Positions 44,877 through 56,555 of a DNA stretch of 64,000 nucleotides are shown here, piece after piece; position 1 is the first letter of the stretch, and each line of letters opens with the position of its first letter. The notes beneath the pieces are model-generated. The model saw nothing but the letters and a program-made list of their open reading frames with translations, did not search any database and was not told the DNA's origin. A program made the position numbers and the translations under genes. The stretch spans positions 116,275,049 to 116,339,048 of the forward strand of contig CM043953.1 in the NCBI GenBank assembly GCA_014529385.2, given 5' to 3'. The stretch comes from Adiantum capillus-veneris (Eukaryota; Streptophyta; Polypodiopsida; Polypodiales; Pteridaceae).

Positions 44877-47541
44877 ATGGTGCTCACGGACATCACAAAT
44901 GGTTTGCTTCCACCACCACGTACTCCGCACACCAAAAGCATACATATTCGCTTACCCACGGCATTTGCACCGAAGACCACTAGTGAAGGTGATCAAAGGT
45001 CATCACAGGAACGTCGCACCGCTTGTGAGACCAATGTTGACATTTGGGTGGATGGCCATTTGTACCCTTACGATCCTATAAGCCGCTCCCATCCACCGTT
45101 TAATAGCCTTTCCACATTTCTTCAATTTCTTGGGAGGGGAGAAGCAGGCTTGTTAGGCTATTGCAAGCAGCTATGTATGGGTGTAGGTGCTTCTTTGCAT
45201 ATGTGGATGCACGAATGTCAAGCTCTTCACCTCAAGACGACAGCATTACAAAAGAGTGTTGCCTCTTCGGAGAGGGTAGTTAAAAGTCTTGAACAACAAA
45301 TGCAAGAAAAGGAGTCCCACATCCAGAAGCTTACCAACACCATCACATACTTGAAAGAAACACCCCTTGGTGCAAGGGAACGCAAACGCCCGTATTCATC
45401 CATTGAAACTCTTGCACATTCCGAAGGAGCACGCAAACGACGAGTTATAGCCACAAGGTGATTTGGTCTTTACTTGCATGCTGCATTTTTACTTCACACT
45501 ATTTTCTAACATTTATGTTTATTTGTTGCTAGAAACTTCATCCAAGAGGCATGCGGTGGAACAAGCCAAGATAATCGAGTCAACCTTCTCACTAGTTGTC
45601 TCAATACCGAGGACGTTATTGCTATCTTACAATCACCTGGAGGTAAGCACATTAAGGATGCATTCACCAAGGACCTTATGCGTAAATTAAGAAATGTGGT
45701 TAATGATGATGACGTTCAACAAGCTTGTGATGAGGCTGGAATCAACACCAAAGCCTATCAGGCTATTTTTCAAATCCTAAAGGATGCCCTCAAAGAACAT
45801 GGCATTGTGGAAAACCTATTTCTCGTTCCTCACAAGGTCAATCTCGCAAAGAAGGCCACAAACGAAGATGTGTTCTCCCGCATTGGGACATACCTACACA
45901 TTGAGGACACAATGCCAACTTCCCTTTATGCTTCGTGCGCAACAAAGACAAGGGGAAAAGGTAAGAAACAATCCATAAGACCTTCGAATAAGGGCTTTCC
46001 TTACACAATGTGGAACAATATTTTCGTGGATCTTAGAAGGCTTCAAGAAGCCATGCTTAGATTTTATGAGTTACTTGAAGAAGGTGACACACTTTACTTT
46101 TTTCTTTGGTATTATTCTTTTCATAGAAGCTGAAGTTTAAGGTCTAAGCACTATTTATTTTGTAGTGCTTGGCACAAAAGTCGCTTTTGTGTTGAAACTC
46201 GATGAGTGTCAAATAGTGAAAGGCCGAAGGTTAGAGAGGCTAAGTGTCACTCTAATGAACGAGGCCCTTCTGCAAACCAAGCGAAGGGATTCAGTCGAGC
46301 CATATCCCACCCTATTTTTTAGCGTGCAATCAGAGAAAGACATTTGGTGGTTGGGTGCTATTGAGATGCCCAAAGAGACCAATGGAGTACTTTCGTGGAT
46401 TTTTGAGAGAACTCCATGGATCACAGAAGTAATACACTCCCAAATTGCAGGTCAGAAGTTGGAGATTGAGGGCTTTGGTAGTTATGATGTGGAGTGGCAC
46501 TTAGGTGGGGATTTGAAGACCATAAAGTGTTTGCTTGGCTGCAAACAAGGGGCTTCTTCTCTCATGCCTTGTCCATTTTGCACTCGAGGGTACAAACCTA
46601 ATGGACAAAAATCACATAAGAGCACTGCAAGGCCAGTAACATGCTTCCATGGCAAGGGCATGGAGAACAAGGGTTAGATTGTCATGATGTCGGAGATGAA
46701 GGTAGAGAATGGGAAGCGTCTATTCTGAGATGTCCCATGCTCAATGCCCCAGACCGTGATCAAAAGGACCACACTTGGAATCCAATCTTTCGATTTCCTC
46801 TATCGAATGTACATTTTTGTACATTACACGCATTCATGCGTATTTTTGATATGCTATTGAAGCTCCACATTGACTATGCTTTCACAATGAAACCGTTGGA
46901 AAAGTCCCAGGAAGCGATCGAAAGAGTGGAGGTACTCTTGAATTCCATTGGCTGTCACGGTGGAAATGTGTCTATAGTTGCTGCAAAAAACACAGGGGAT
47001 GCCCATGAAATTGCTCAACAAGTGTCAATGAGTGGACAAAAAGGTAGACACTTTTTGAAGAAAGTTTCCCAAGGAAAGCCAAGTCGATATGATGCTCAAA
47101 GCAGCTCCAACCAGCAGGCAGGTAACCTTTGGGAGCTTTGGAAGGAGTTATGCAAAGCTACTACTGACAATGATTCAAATGGCGAGCTTGCAAACAAGCA
47201 CAAGCAAGTTTGGGCCCATTTTGATAAAATGGTCAAGCTTATGAGCCTTAATAGCACAACAGAAGAACAACGGCAATCATTTCAAGAAGATTTGGCGGAT
47301 TTTACCAAGGTCTTCACCCTTTCTTGGGGTGAAAATAACATCACACATTACATGGTAAGTCATTCATGGTGTATTCATTACAAGGGATTGTTTTTATTTA
47401 CTAATGTGGATCGTTTGCTCATGTGAACAGCATATCTTGTTTGCGCATGGTGCATTTTTTATGCACAAGTATGGATCGCTTGAAATTTTTAACACTCAAG
47501 GCATGGAGAAGTCCCATTATCGAGCAATATCCCAGGATTAA
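44877..47541 (+). CDS. Spliced transposase-like gene with RNase-H-fold motifs, one frameshift
   Basis: Four exons: 44877-45457, 45533-46083, 46166-47354 and 47431-47541. Exon 1 encodes a Pro-rich start (MVLTDITNGLLPPPRTPHTK), a coiled coil (SSERVVKSLEQQMQEKESHI) and basic RKRR-type clusters that could be nuclear signals. Exon 3 has VLKLDECQIVKG, then HLGGDLKTIKCLLG and a CPFC pair (46570-46581), then NPIFRFPLSNVHFCTLHAF. Exon 4 has HILFAHGAFFMHKYGSLEIF and NTQGMEKSHY. This order (D; GGDxK; CxxC; histidine-rich end; QGxEKxH) recalls a family of uncharacterised, transposase-derived proteins that I remember mainly from animal genomes. A frame change between 46641 and 46677 and an early stop at 47539 suggest a pseudogene or a sequence error plus 3' truncation. 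Function is inference. Confidence 0.62.
45458..45532 (+). other. Intron 1 of transposase-like gene
   Basis: 75 bp, GT at 45458 (ccacaag/gtgatttgg) and AG at 45531-45532 (ttgttgctag/aaacttc). Joining the flanks keeps the frame and removes the TGA that directly follows exon 1. Confidence 0.75.
46084..46165 (+). other. Intron 2 of transposase-like gene
   Basis: 82 bp, donor gaagaag/gtgacac and acceptor tattttgtag/tgcttgg. The join splits a Val codon and restores the open frame into VLGTKVAFVLKLDE. Confidence 0.75.
47355..47430 (+). other. Intron 3 of transposase-like gene
   Basis: 76 bp with the strong donor gtaagt and acceptor gtgaacag. The join links NNITHYM to HILFAHG at a codon boundary. 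Confidence 0.8.
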
Positions 47542-47549
47542 CTGATACA

Positions 47550-48377
47550 ATCTGGAAGCTTATAGCTCTGGCTCATAAATTACAATCTCCACTCGTCAAA
47601 TAGGATTTACAATATACTCGATTTATCAAAAGCATAAGTGTTTTTACAATGAAGCTCCCGAAAAATGTTACATGGGTTATCTTGCTGCTAACATTCCCCT
47701 CTCCTCAGCTGTGTCATCCCTTGACACAGTTTTATGGACTGAAGTAGTCTTTGGGTTGACGGTTGGGGAGGCGGTTTTTAAGTGCTTGAAGAGGATTTTC
47801 ATATCGGATGCGCCGTTCTTTCTCAGGGACTTACAAAAATTGAATACTTCTATGGCTGAATATCCGATGAACCTTGCAGTTAAATTGTTGATCACCGGTT
47901 CAAAAAACTTTGTTCGCCATGTAAAGAACCTAGTGTAAAAGGATTCTTCAAATGCCAACATATTGCTCGATGGCAAGAACATGCATCTAGCATAGAAGCC
48001 ATAAAGAACTTCTTCTGAAGGTTTTCCACTTAAGTCATAGCATAATCCCTGGTTACCTTCTGAAAAGGACATCCACGGGGCTCCCGCTTGTTCAGGCTAA
48101 TGAAAAACTTGGATATATGTGAGCAACATTTTGTATATTTTAAAAATCATTGCATACGAGAGGTCAGAGAGGCTCTTGAAGAAGTTCATGGCACTCGTTA
48201 GGGTTTTCACCACGTATTCTTCAATTGCCTATCCTTGCTCTGGTGCTGACAGTTTTGGGTAGTTAAGCCAAGTCAACCTTTTCGTTTTTAGTGCTTCATG
48301 TGCTTGCTATGTCCTTACTCTTGGTACATGATAGAATGTTGGGTCCTTTTGAATTGATGTCGATGCCATTGTAAATT
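47550..48377 (-). pseudogene. Decayed minus-strand ORF, unknown, retroelement-related
   Basis: Reading the minus strand from an ATG near 48371 (MASTSIQKDPTFYHVPRVRT) gives a frame with several stops, then an open part 48072-47677 containing MLAFEESFYTRFFTWRTKFF and MKILFKHLKTASPTVNPK. One short piece resembles sequence at about 39715 on the same strand. It abuts the 3' end of the transposase-like gene, so its insertion may have cut that gene. No domain was recognised. Confidence 0.4.
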
Positions 48378-48419
48378 ATATGAGGTACCTTCAATTTTTG
48401 TTCAGCCAAATTTTCCTCC

Positions 48420-49860
48420 ATGTGGGGTGGAGAGCACCTGGCCCGTGTTCCTGCATATCCTTGTATTCTTGCTCAGTATGTACTTACAACACTCAAGAGC
48501 ACAAAAATGGAAGAAAAATTCACATACTTAGGAGCTCCAAAAGTCCTAACCCAAACTGCATACCACGCCATTGGGATGGCCAATAGCTTCCCACCAGTTA
48601 CAGATTAGAACACATGGATAATTGCTGAGAAAGATCAACCCTCTCCATGAGCCACAAGATCAAAAACGAAAGGGATTTATAATTCAGATGAAGGGTCAGC
48701 TGAAATCTCACCTGAAGCCCATAGCAATGAAGAAAGTTATGGTAATGAAGAGAAAAGGGCAAGAAGGCAAGAGATGATGAGAAAGGCAATGACCGCTCAT
48801 CAAGAAGAACCTCCATAGAAGAAGGCAAGGTTCTAAAGGGAAAACGAAACTTATGAATGAAGTCGACAAGCTGCAAAACAAACTTCAAATCTTTGGAATC
48901 CAAGGGAAGTCAAGGGTCTTAGGACCAAAAACCCTGAGAAGAAGCTACAAGAAGATCCTATAGAAAGAGGATGTATGCGGAAGTTGAAGCCCTGAAAATA
49001 CAAGAGACATTGGAAGAAGCTCAAACAAAAGCCAGAGAAGAATCAACAGCTTGCAAATGGGTACATGGAGAAGCCCCTAAGTCTTCTAGAGAAAGTAGTT
49101 GTAACATTTTGTGATATTGAATATGAGCATACATTTGCTATTGTTGATTTCGGCAAGAAAAATAGCTAGGATGTCATATTAGGACGACCATTCATGTAAC
49201 AGTTGAAAATGGTCTAGGGTTAGGGGTATGACCATATATACCTAAGACATCGAGAAACTACAACCCGGTAGAGTTAAAAGACCATAGTTATAAGGAAGTC
49301 ATAAGAACATCTATTGAAGAGTTTGATTTTGCTACTATAGCCAAAACAAAACTTCCAACATGGTTAGAAAAAGATAAGCAGCTATGGATGTGCGGAGCCA
49401 GAAATTGTGACAGCTTCAAACGAGAGGAGAATATCTTGGAAAGATCAATCAAAGACAAGGATTACATATCCCCAAACCCTTTCTAGAAGAAGCTCTAGAT
49501 ACTTTTGGATAGAAACACATTCTAGCAACCTTAGATGTGTGTGCAATAGCCGATGGCCCCACTACAAAGTTTTGTGATGCAGATGGTTATGATGTGGTTC
49601 TCTATTATAAATTGAATGTGATAACAAAACAAGGTGAGATTGCTACGTGCAAGTTCTAGCACCAAAGGTCAAAGAATGGACAACCATCGAAGATAAATGC
49701 AATCTCAATGACAAAACTTGATGAGCACAAGGTGGGTTCAATTATCAATGTCAAGATCGGCAATAATCAAGTAGAAGGAAAGGCTTCACTCAACTCAAGA
49801 GTTCAAGCTAATACAATTTTCTACATCTTATACAGCTTGCACTCAAACTAAAGCTTTAAC
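48420..49860 (+). pseudogene. Ty3-like Gag/protease remnant
   Basis: The first part (ILAQYVLTTLKSTKMEEKFTY, then charged EEKRARRQEMMRKAM) is unassigned. From about 49100 a Ty3 protease-like region is clear: EKVVVTFCDIEYEHTFAIVDFGKK, a stop, DVILGRPFM, a stop, then GYDHIYLRH. Further on, NQVEGKASLNSRVQANTIFY (about 49765) resembles a second protease active-site stretch with Asp changed to Asn and Gly to Arg, homologous to 38030-38340 on the other strand. Many stops are present. Confidence 0.5.
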
Positions 49861-51922
49861 AAACAACTAAGGACATGTAAAGCTATATAGAGCATTGGAT
49901 CAAAGCAATGGGATGCACAATCTTGTTTATAAAAATCAATTAGTTTTTCTATCCACATAAGTTTTATGTTGTAGAAGACCATAAAGTCCATCATAAGATC
50001 CAAATTGGACATGCATAGCATAAATGGAATGACGAAAGCATAAGGAACAAGATGGTATCAATAGATTTGGGAGGTCCCAAAAATACCAACTATCATAGTT
50101 ATTGCCATGGTCACAATCTTTTTACCCAACTGTCCAAATGGCAAAAACACCCTGACTTGTGGACAGTCTACAAAAAGCTCTCAAAACATGAAATCCACAT
50201 ATAGAGTCAAATCAAGTGAAAAATGTAAACTATTAGGAGCTAACTCTTGGGAGCCCCCCTAGAATGACTCAAAAATGACCATAATATAAAATTTTATGCT
50301 ACAAATTGGTTTTGCCTGGCATGGATGGAAAGAGAAGAGCAAGAGGAATATAAAGATACAAAAAGAACTTGAAAAAGTCACAAAAGCAATCAATCACTTT
50401 TGCCGCCACGTATTCCAAATTTTGGACAAGAATGTATCATTACGTAGATAGTGAATTTGTGAACATGGAATGCTCAAAAGGACATTGTCTCACAAGGAAA
50501 CTAACAGAACTAACAAACTAATTATTACTAACTATGAACAAGCAAAATATAGGTAAGCTCATCAGCTCAAATCAGCACAAAAGAAGGTGAATGAAGGTAA
50601 AGAGTCATCAATGTTCACTAACTCAAAAGAAGAAAGGATTTTGAGAGTCATGATTGACAACAATTACAATACTCAAAATTACTAGGCTATTGAAAGATTG
50701 AGCTTCAAGAAATATCTTCACTGTTGAAGAATTAAAAAAACCCAAAGTATGCCAATTATTGGAACATAATGGTGGCATCAAAAGACCAATACAATGATAA
50801 GGCCAAATCTCAGAACCTTTTGCACAAGATTTTTGGCCATGAACAGGCAAGTCCAAGTTGCCATTAGAAATAACATGGCATAGAACGTCAAAGTCGAGTA
50901 GCTGAGCCACTAAATGAGCAAAGCATTAGTCCCAAAGTTTCAAGTAATATTTTTTGTGGTCTAAGAGTATTAGCTATCATAGGTGCTACTCAAGCTAAAA
51001 GAGTTTAGCATAATTATGTTGTGTCACTCATGCTACATAAAAGTCAAATTTTATTTATTTTAAGTCGGAAAAAGAGAAGGAGGGAGTCCAAAAGACTCAT
51101 GCATTGAGCACAATGAGGAATGAGTGGAGAAGATTCTACATCAAAAACTTTTCAAGAAAAGTGGAATCTATTGAGATGTCTTTAAATATCACATATGCCA
51201 CATATTTTCCTTAAAGTATCCATCAATTCCGATTCTCACATTGCATGATTTTCTTGAAAATTCTCACATGCATATAGAGTGTTCCATAATTGGCACTTGC
51301 ATTAGTCACTCTCCCTTTGTTTCTCCCATGCACTCACCTTGCATGAACACTTACTTAAATCCAACAGCTCAACTCTGACAAGAGCATATACCAAAGGCTT
51401 TTTCCATTGGGTTTTCCCCTTTGGTCATCCAGGTATCATACCCTAATCTAGAAACAAACATCAATAATATCGTGTACATACTTATACAACGAGGAGTAGC
51501 AACACAATAAAGAATGTGCTACCCAATGTCCACAAAAGACAAAGCAAGGCCACTAAAATCCTACCAAGGAGTAACAAAGAACAATTTTTGAAGGATAATT
51601 AACAAGGCTCTAGCAGCCAAAGTGACAAAGCCAATCCACTTCAACACAAAGTATACAAATTAAGGTCAAAACAACCAAAGTACAAGCTTCAAGAAGGAAA
51701 TTATTCAATGATGCAGACAAATTAATAAATAAAAAAACAAGATCTACAAGAAAATGTACAAAGCATCGTCCACAAAAGCAAATCACCCTTCATGAATGGA
51801 AGAATCCTCTAAAGAGAATCTACAAACTACAACAAAATGATCAGCTTCAATAGATGATAGTACAATGAAGCAAAGGAAGTCCCAGCAAAAAGACAAAAGC
51901 CTTGTTAGGGACAACAAGAATG
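49861..51922. other. Internal region of a retroelement remnant without recognisable RT or integrase
   Basis: About 2 kb of A-rich sequence leading to a PPT and LTR. Only short broken frames are visible and none carries RT, RNase H or integrase motifs in the frames I read. A phrase ccattgggttttccccttt near 51398 resembles a motif often seen near plant LTR-element ends. The element may be a large derivative without pol or simply very decayed. Confidence 0.45.
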
Positions 51923-51935
51923 CGAGAGAGGGGAG
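51923..51935 (+). other. Polypurine tract
   Basis: gagagaggggag ends exactly at the TG start of the LTR at 51936. Confidence 0.75.
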
Positions 51936-52403
51936 TGTTGAAACGGTTGACCAACACGTGCCAATTCCAAGCGATTAACAAAGGCATAATATTCATTCTT
52001 TAATTTTTGCCTAAAGGCGACTTCTAATTTATGTATTTTATAGAAAACCTTGATGCTATTAAGGAATCCTGGGAAAGCCTTGTAATGATGAAAGAGGCTA
52101 GAAAGCTAGGTACACTAACTTTGTAATAATTACCACTTTTAGCTCAAATACCCATTTTTAGAGCCCTAGGTATATAAGCCAATGGTCGTAGTTATTAGAG
52201 GATCAATAACGGAGAACTAAGAGCGTACGTGCAATCTTAGCCTACACTTGCACAGTTGCATCTATTGTATGGGTATGGCATTGCAATGAAACTTCAAGTG
52301 TTGCTTTTACATGCTCTTAGCTTCATCTACATGTCTTTTATATTGTGTTTGTGTGTGTATTCATGATGCATCAAGTGATTTTAGCTCGAGGTTACCCTTA
52401 ACA
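51936..52403 (+). repeat. LTR (3' LTR of a decayed element)
   Basis: 468 bp from TGTTGAAACGG to CCCTTAACA, a TGTT...AACA end pair, preceded by a PPT. It contains gggtatataagcc-type sequence near 52168 (aggtatataagccaat), a likely TATA box, with the transcript start region following. A diverged copy lies on the minus strand at about 38995-39454. No matching 5' LTR was found in the window. Confidence 0.7.
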
Positions 52404-54300
52404 TTGATCTTGATTTTTAGAGGAAATAAGGAGCTTAAATGTGATTCTAAGCTTGGACAAAGGTAGATGGGACTAGAGAGGATCCCATAGGACCCTTAAT
52501 TTGTTAGATTTAGTGTAGGTGGACAACGGCAACAATTACGGTAACTCATCCCACCCAATTTTTAAAATTGAGTTATGGTCACATATTTGGGTTCTCCATA
52601 ATCTAAATAGCTAGGATATCAAGTTTTATCAAATTTGGAGTGCGTTTAAGCCTGTATGGCCATAGGAATCCCAGTTAACTTGCATGCTGGTTTCTTGCTA
52701 TTTGCTAGATCTACTTTGTATAAAGGGTGTGACACCTCTTTTCTTAATGCATTGTTGTTTAGGGCATTGCATTTGACATTTGACAATGCCATTCACTAGC
52801 TGGGTCAAATATGTCCTTGGATTGATATTCTATGTTGGTTTGAGTTCTCACTAGGTTGCAACATTTGAATGCAGCGTGTCCACCAACATCCAGCATCCAC
52901 AATTAGAAGAGGCTCAACGTTCAAACACTGTGAAGGAAAGGGAGGATTACACACACAGGGGACTGGGAGATACATCACGTGCACAAGCCTCTTAGACTAT
53001 ACAAAAGACTATTGAGAGAACTCATCAAATTGGAGAGCATATGTTTTCAACAAGTCAACAAAAGAAAGGTGGTGCATGTGGCAAAAAGTTTGAAAAAACC
53101 AACATAAAGAAACAAAGTGAGACTTCTTGTTTTTGTGCTTGTATATGGTGGATTTTGTTTGATTCCTTAAGAAAAAGAAAATTCTTGGTAGAGCAAGCAA
53201 CAAAGAAACCTTCCAAACAAGACCTTTAAAAATATAATGGAAGTTTAGAGGCATGGATTGAGGAAGTTTTGGATAATCCACTAGTCCAATAATCATTTGA
53301 AGGTGACTTGATTCCACTTTCTATTTCCACTTGAGAATTCAAGTAGTACTAACTTGAATCTTGTCAACAAGATTTGATGCCCACAACATATATGTTGCAC
53401 ACTACAATATGGATATAGATGAGGAGGTAATGAAGGATGTGTGTCAGCATGACAAAAGTGTAGTGTCTTCCATTGTCTCAATGTTAATCTTTTTTGTTGC
53501 AACAAATACCTTTATAATCAGAGTTGTCTCTCTTGGAGTGCCTACATGAAACACGGTGCAAACCAATCAACTAGGCAAGATAGTTGCTTGAGCTACAATA
53601 CAAACAGTGACAATGGCAAAATAATCACAATGTGAGCACCACAAGATCATCATATGTTGGCTCCTTTTGCAATTCCTATCACTTGGCAGCAAGATCATGT
53701 TTTTGTTGTGCTTTGTAAAACACCTTGGCACAAAGTGGAAGGAAAGACTCTAAGGAGTTTAACACTAGAAGTGTGGAGAAAGCATGAAAGGAATCTGAGG
53801 AGCACATACATTTCCCTAAAGAGGATATCTAGTTTGACTCAATGGAGGAGGACCAATGGATCACTATTGAAGAACAACCATTAAGAAGTGATATTTAGTT
53901 CAATCTTAGTCAAATTCATCAAATATTTAGACAATTTTTTGAGTCTAAAATGAATGCAAACGGTATGGAGCATGGAAGTAACTTTTTGTGGCAACTATTG
54001 GACCCCCATTGGACCAATACACTGGTGAAAACAATGTGGTCATGCAATATGGAGGGGATAGTGGTATATTGGCCACTGTTGGGAGCCATATGAAGAGGTG
54101 CATGATTTCTCTCATTTACAAGGTCTCAAACTAGCATTGAGCCAAGAGATTTTTGAAAAATGAGATGTTCAAAAAGAGAAAGATGATTATGTATGAGATG
54201 ATTGTACATAATCGTGATTAATGAAATAGTTTTTCCTAATACTGCATGGTAGAGCTTCCTTGACTATGGAAGCTTTAAAGGAGAGGAAAATGGAGAAGGA
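52404..54300. other. Non-coding or highly decayed sequence
   Basis: Short frames at 53041-53229 (Lys/Gln-rich), 53361-53549 and 53654-53884 have no recognisable domain. They are separated by stops and look like remnants of a transposon-related protein. No RNA gene, LTR or repeat was identified here. Confidence 0.35.
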
Positions 54301-56555
54301 ACGTTTCAAGAGGAGCTTGCATTCAAGAGAAAATAACCACAAATTGGTCGGAATGCATATAAATTGACCTCCCTCTCTTTACAAGGCAAGTAGGCATGAA
54401 ATCCACTTTTGAGTGACTTGGAGCTCCTTTTGAGGCCTTGTGAGGTTGCTTGTGCATCACTCAACCGGCCATTAGCCCTTATTCCCAAGCTTTTAGCTCA
54501 CTTTGGAGAAATTTGGAAGGGTTTTGAAACCCGTTTAATTCCAACTTGGCTCCATAATAACATGTTGGAATTGATAATGAGTCCCCTAGGCAGTTTTGAA
54601 GGTCACACTACTCTTCTGGTACATCAAAGCCAATAAAGTACCTTCCTCGCCAGTATTGCACTATTTAGTCCTTTTATTTGTTTAAGTTTCTCTCTCAAGA
54701 ATGGCCAATTCTAATGTGAGAAACCCATTTAATTCAACCATAAGTTAAAATTCATGTCATACTCTCAATAACAAATAACGAGAACGTAGCAATAGCATTG
54801 AAATAGCAAGAGAATAAATCATATATGCACAATTTTGGACAAAGTTTATAATACCCTTCAAGCCCAACCCTTGCACTCGCCAATCCACTTTTTAAAGCAC
54901 TCAAAAAAGCTTTAAATTTTTATGCAAAAGACCTCTTTTAATCATTATTTGCCTAAATTTTCATCATTATTGTTAGTTTTGGGTTATACAGTTTGTGTTT
55001 ATCATGACATTTTATGCCTTTAGCTACTCTCTCTCTTTATTTTTATTCAATGCAATCTTTACTAGATGAATTAATATCATCTAGAATTGCCTTAATAAGC
55101 CCATTAGATGAAAACGATCAATTGTAGCTATAACAACTTTCAAAAGGAATGCAAACTCTACTTGAACGGCTATAAATCAAATTATTATGGGCCTACAGGT
55201 GGAAGAGAGAGCTTGTAGTTCTTAGTTGTCCAAGCATGTTAGCTTAGTTTGATACAATATGATCCAACCATGGTGTTTTATATATTAAAGTGTACCTCAC
55301 CATTAAAAAATTACAAATATTGTTAGAAAAGGTATTGTTTGAACTCTTATATTCAATTTGAAATTGTTGTTGTGTTGTGCCACTTTAATATTACAAAAGA
55401 AAAAAATATACAAATTCCCCTACATGAGGGAGTTTGCATAGTCCTCCCTAAATTTCAATAGTGCCATTCCCATGGTAGCATGAGAATTTAAGCACATTCA
55501 TTGTCTCTTGTTACAAATCTCGTTGGTCATTCTTCAAGGTTGATGCAATGTTTTTAGATAGAGCCGTTGTACTCAGGATTGATTAGACAATGTCCTCATT
55601 CCAAGTTGGCTATTGTGTCCTTTGACCTCCAAATACCTATGAAAAGCTTGATACAAAGTCAAATCTTCATGTGTGGACCCCACATTAACTTGATGGAGTT
55701 TCTTGAGCTTCCTTCACAGTCATGACAAAGCTAACACTCATAACAAAGTTGCATTTTTTCAAAGGTTTTCTAAAATGAGATTGTATTTTCTTATGTTTGT
55801 ATATTCATCAAACTAAACATCAATGCTCTTTCCTACCATAAAGAAACTGGATTTGACCATATAAAAACATCAAATATGCTCTTACTTTAATGGCTTCAAT
55901 TGTAACACGTTTTTTTTAATAGAAGAGGCATGCTCAAAATAATGTTTTGAAATCAAGTAGATTACAAGCATGAGGATACTCACCCAAAATTTTTGCTTTC
56001 TCTAGCATGTTGTCAATTGCATAATACTCATTTTAGTTTGATATGCAAAGGCAAACCTTGCAAGCTTCACTTTTTTGCATTGTTTACAAGCATAAAAAGA
56101 AAATAAAATCATACGATAAAATCATTCAGGCGTTAGCCTCATAGAGCATGCCTATACAAGTGTAATGCTCTTAATTTCACACTTTATCCTATGAAAATGC
56201 ATTGGCCCTTGTGAACACTTGGCTTACTATTTACACAAAGCTCAATGATACAAGTGTTTATGTTTTCTTCTACTGCATTCTTTGGAAAATTTCAAGAGAT
56301 TCCTTGGCTAGCCCTTTAGCCCTTTGCTAGGTATATCTCTTACAAGTTCTCTCATGGACCAAATATAGAGAAGAACCATTATTTCAAATCCTTGAAAATG
56401 ACCCAAAGTTTCTTTGTGCTACCCTTGTAACATTCCAAAACACTGCATTCAAAATATGCTTCTACTTATTGCAACAACCCTTGACTAAAGACGTTAATTT
56501 TTTGCTGCTCAGATTGACAAGGCCTCTTATAATCCGATTTTTAGCAAATTTTAAG
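54301..56555. other. A+T-rich intergenic stretch with an old repeat copy
   Basis: No coding sequence was recognised. A segment near 54660-54760 (ttagtccttttatttg, ctctctcaagaatggccaattct) matches 59990-60080 (ttggtccttttactatt, ctctcaatggccaattct) with changes, so both are members of one old dispersed repeat. The rest shows nothing I can name. Confidence 0.4.
56551..56555. other. Target-site duplication of solo LTR (left)
   Basis: ttaag; the identical bases follow the LTR at 58121-58125. Confidence 0.85.

Noticed and set aside
44692-45081. Pro/Ser/Leu-rich open frame at the start of the transposase-like locus
   Set aside because: It translates the C+T-rich leader and overlaps the better supported exon 1 in another frame.
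47672-47938. Plus-strand open frame after the transposase-like gene
   Set aside because: The opposite strand has the longer frame with a motif shared with 39700, so the plus-strand reading is more likely a shadow.
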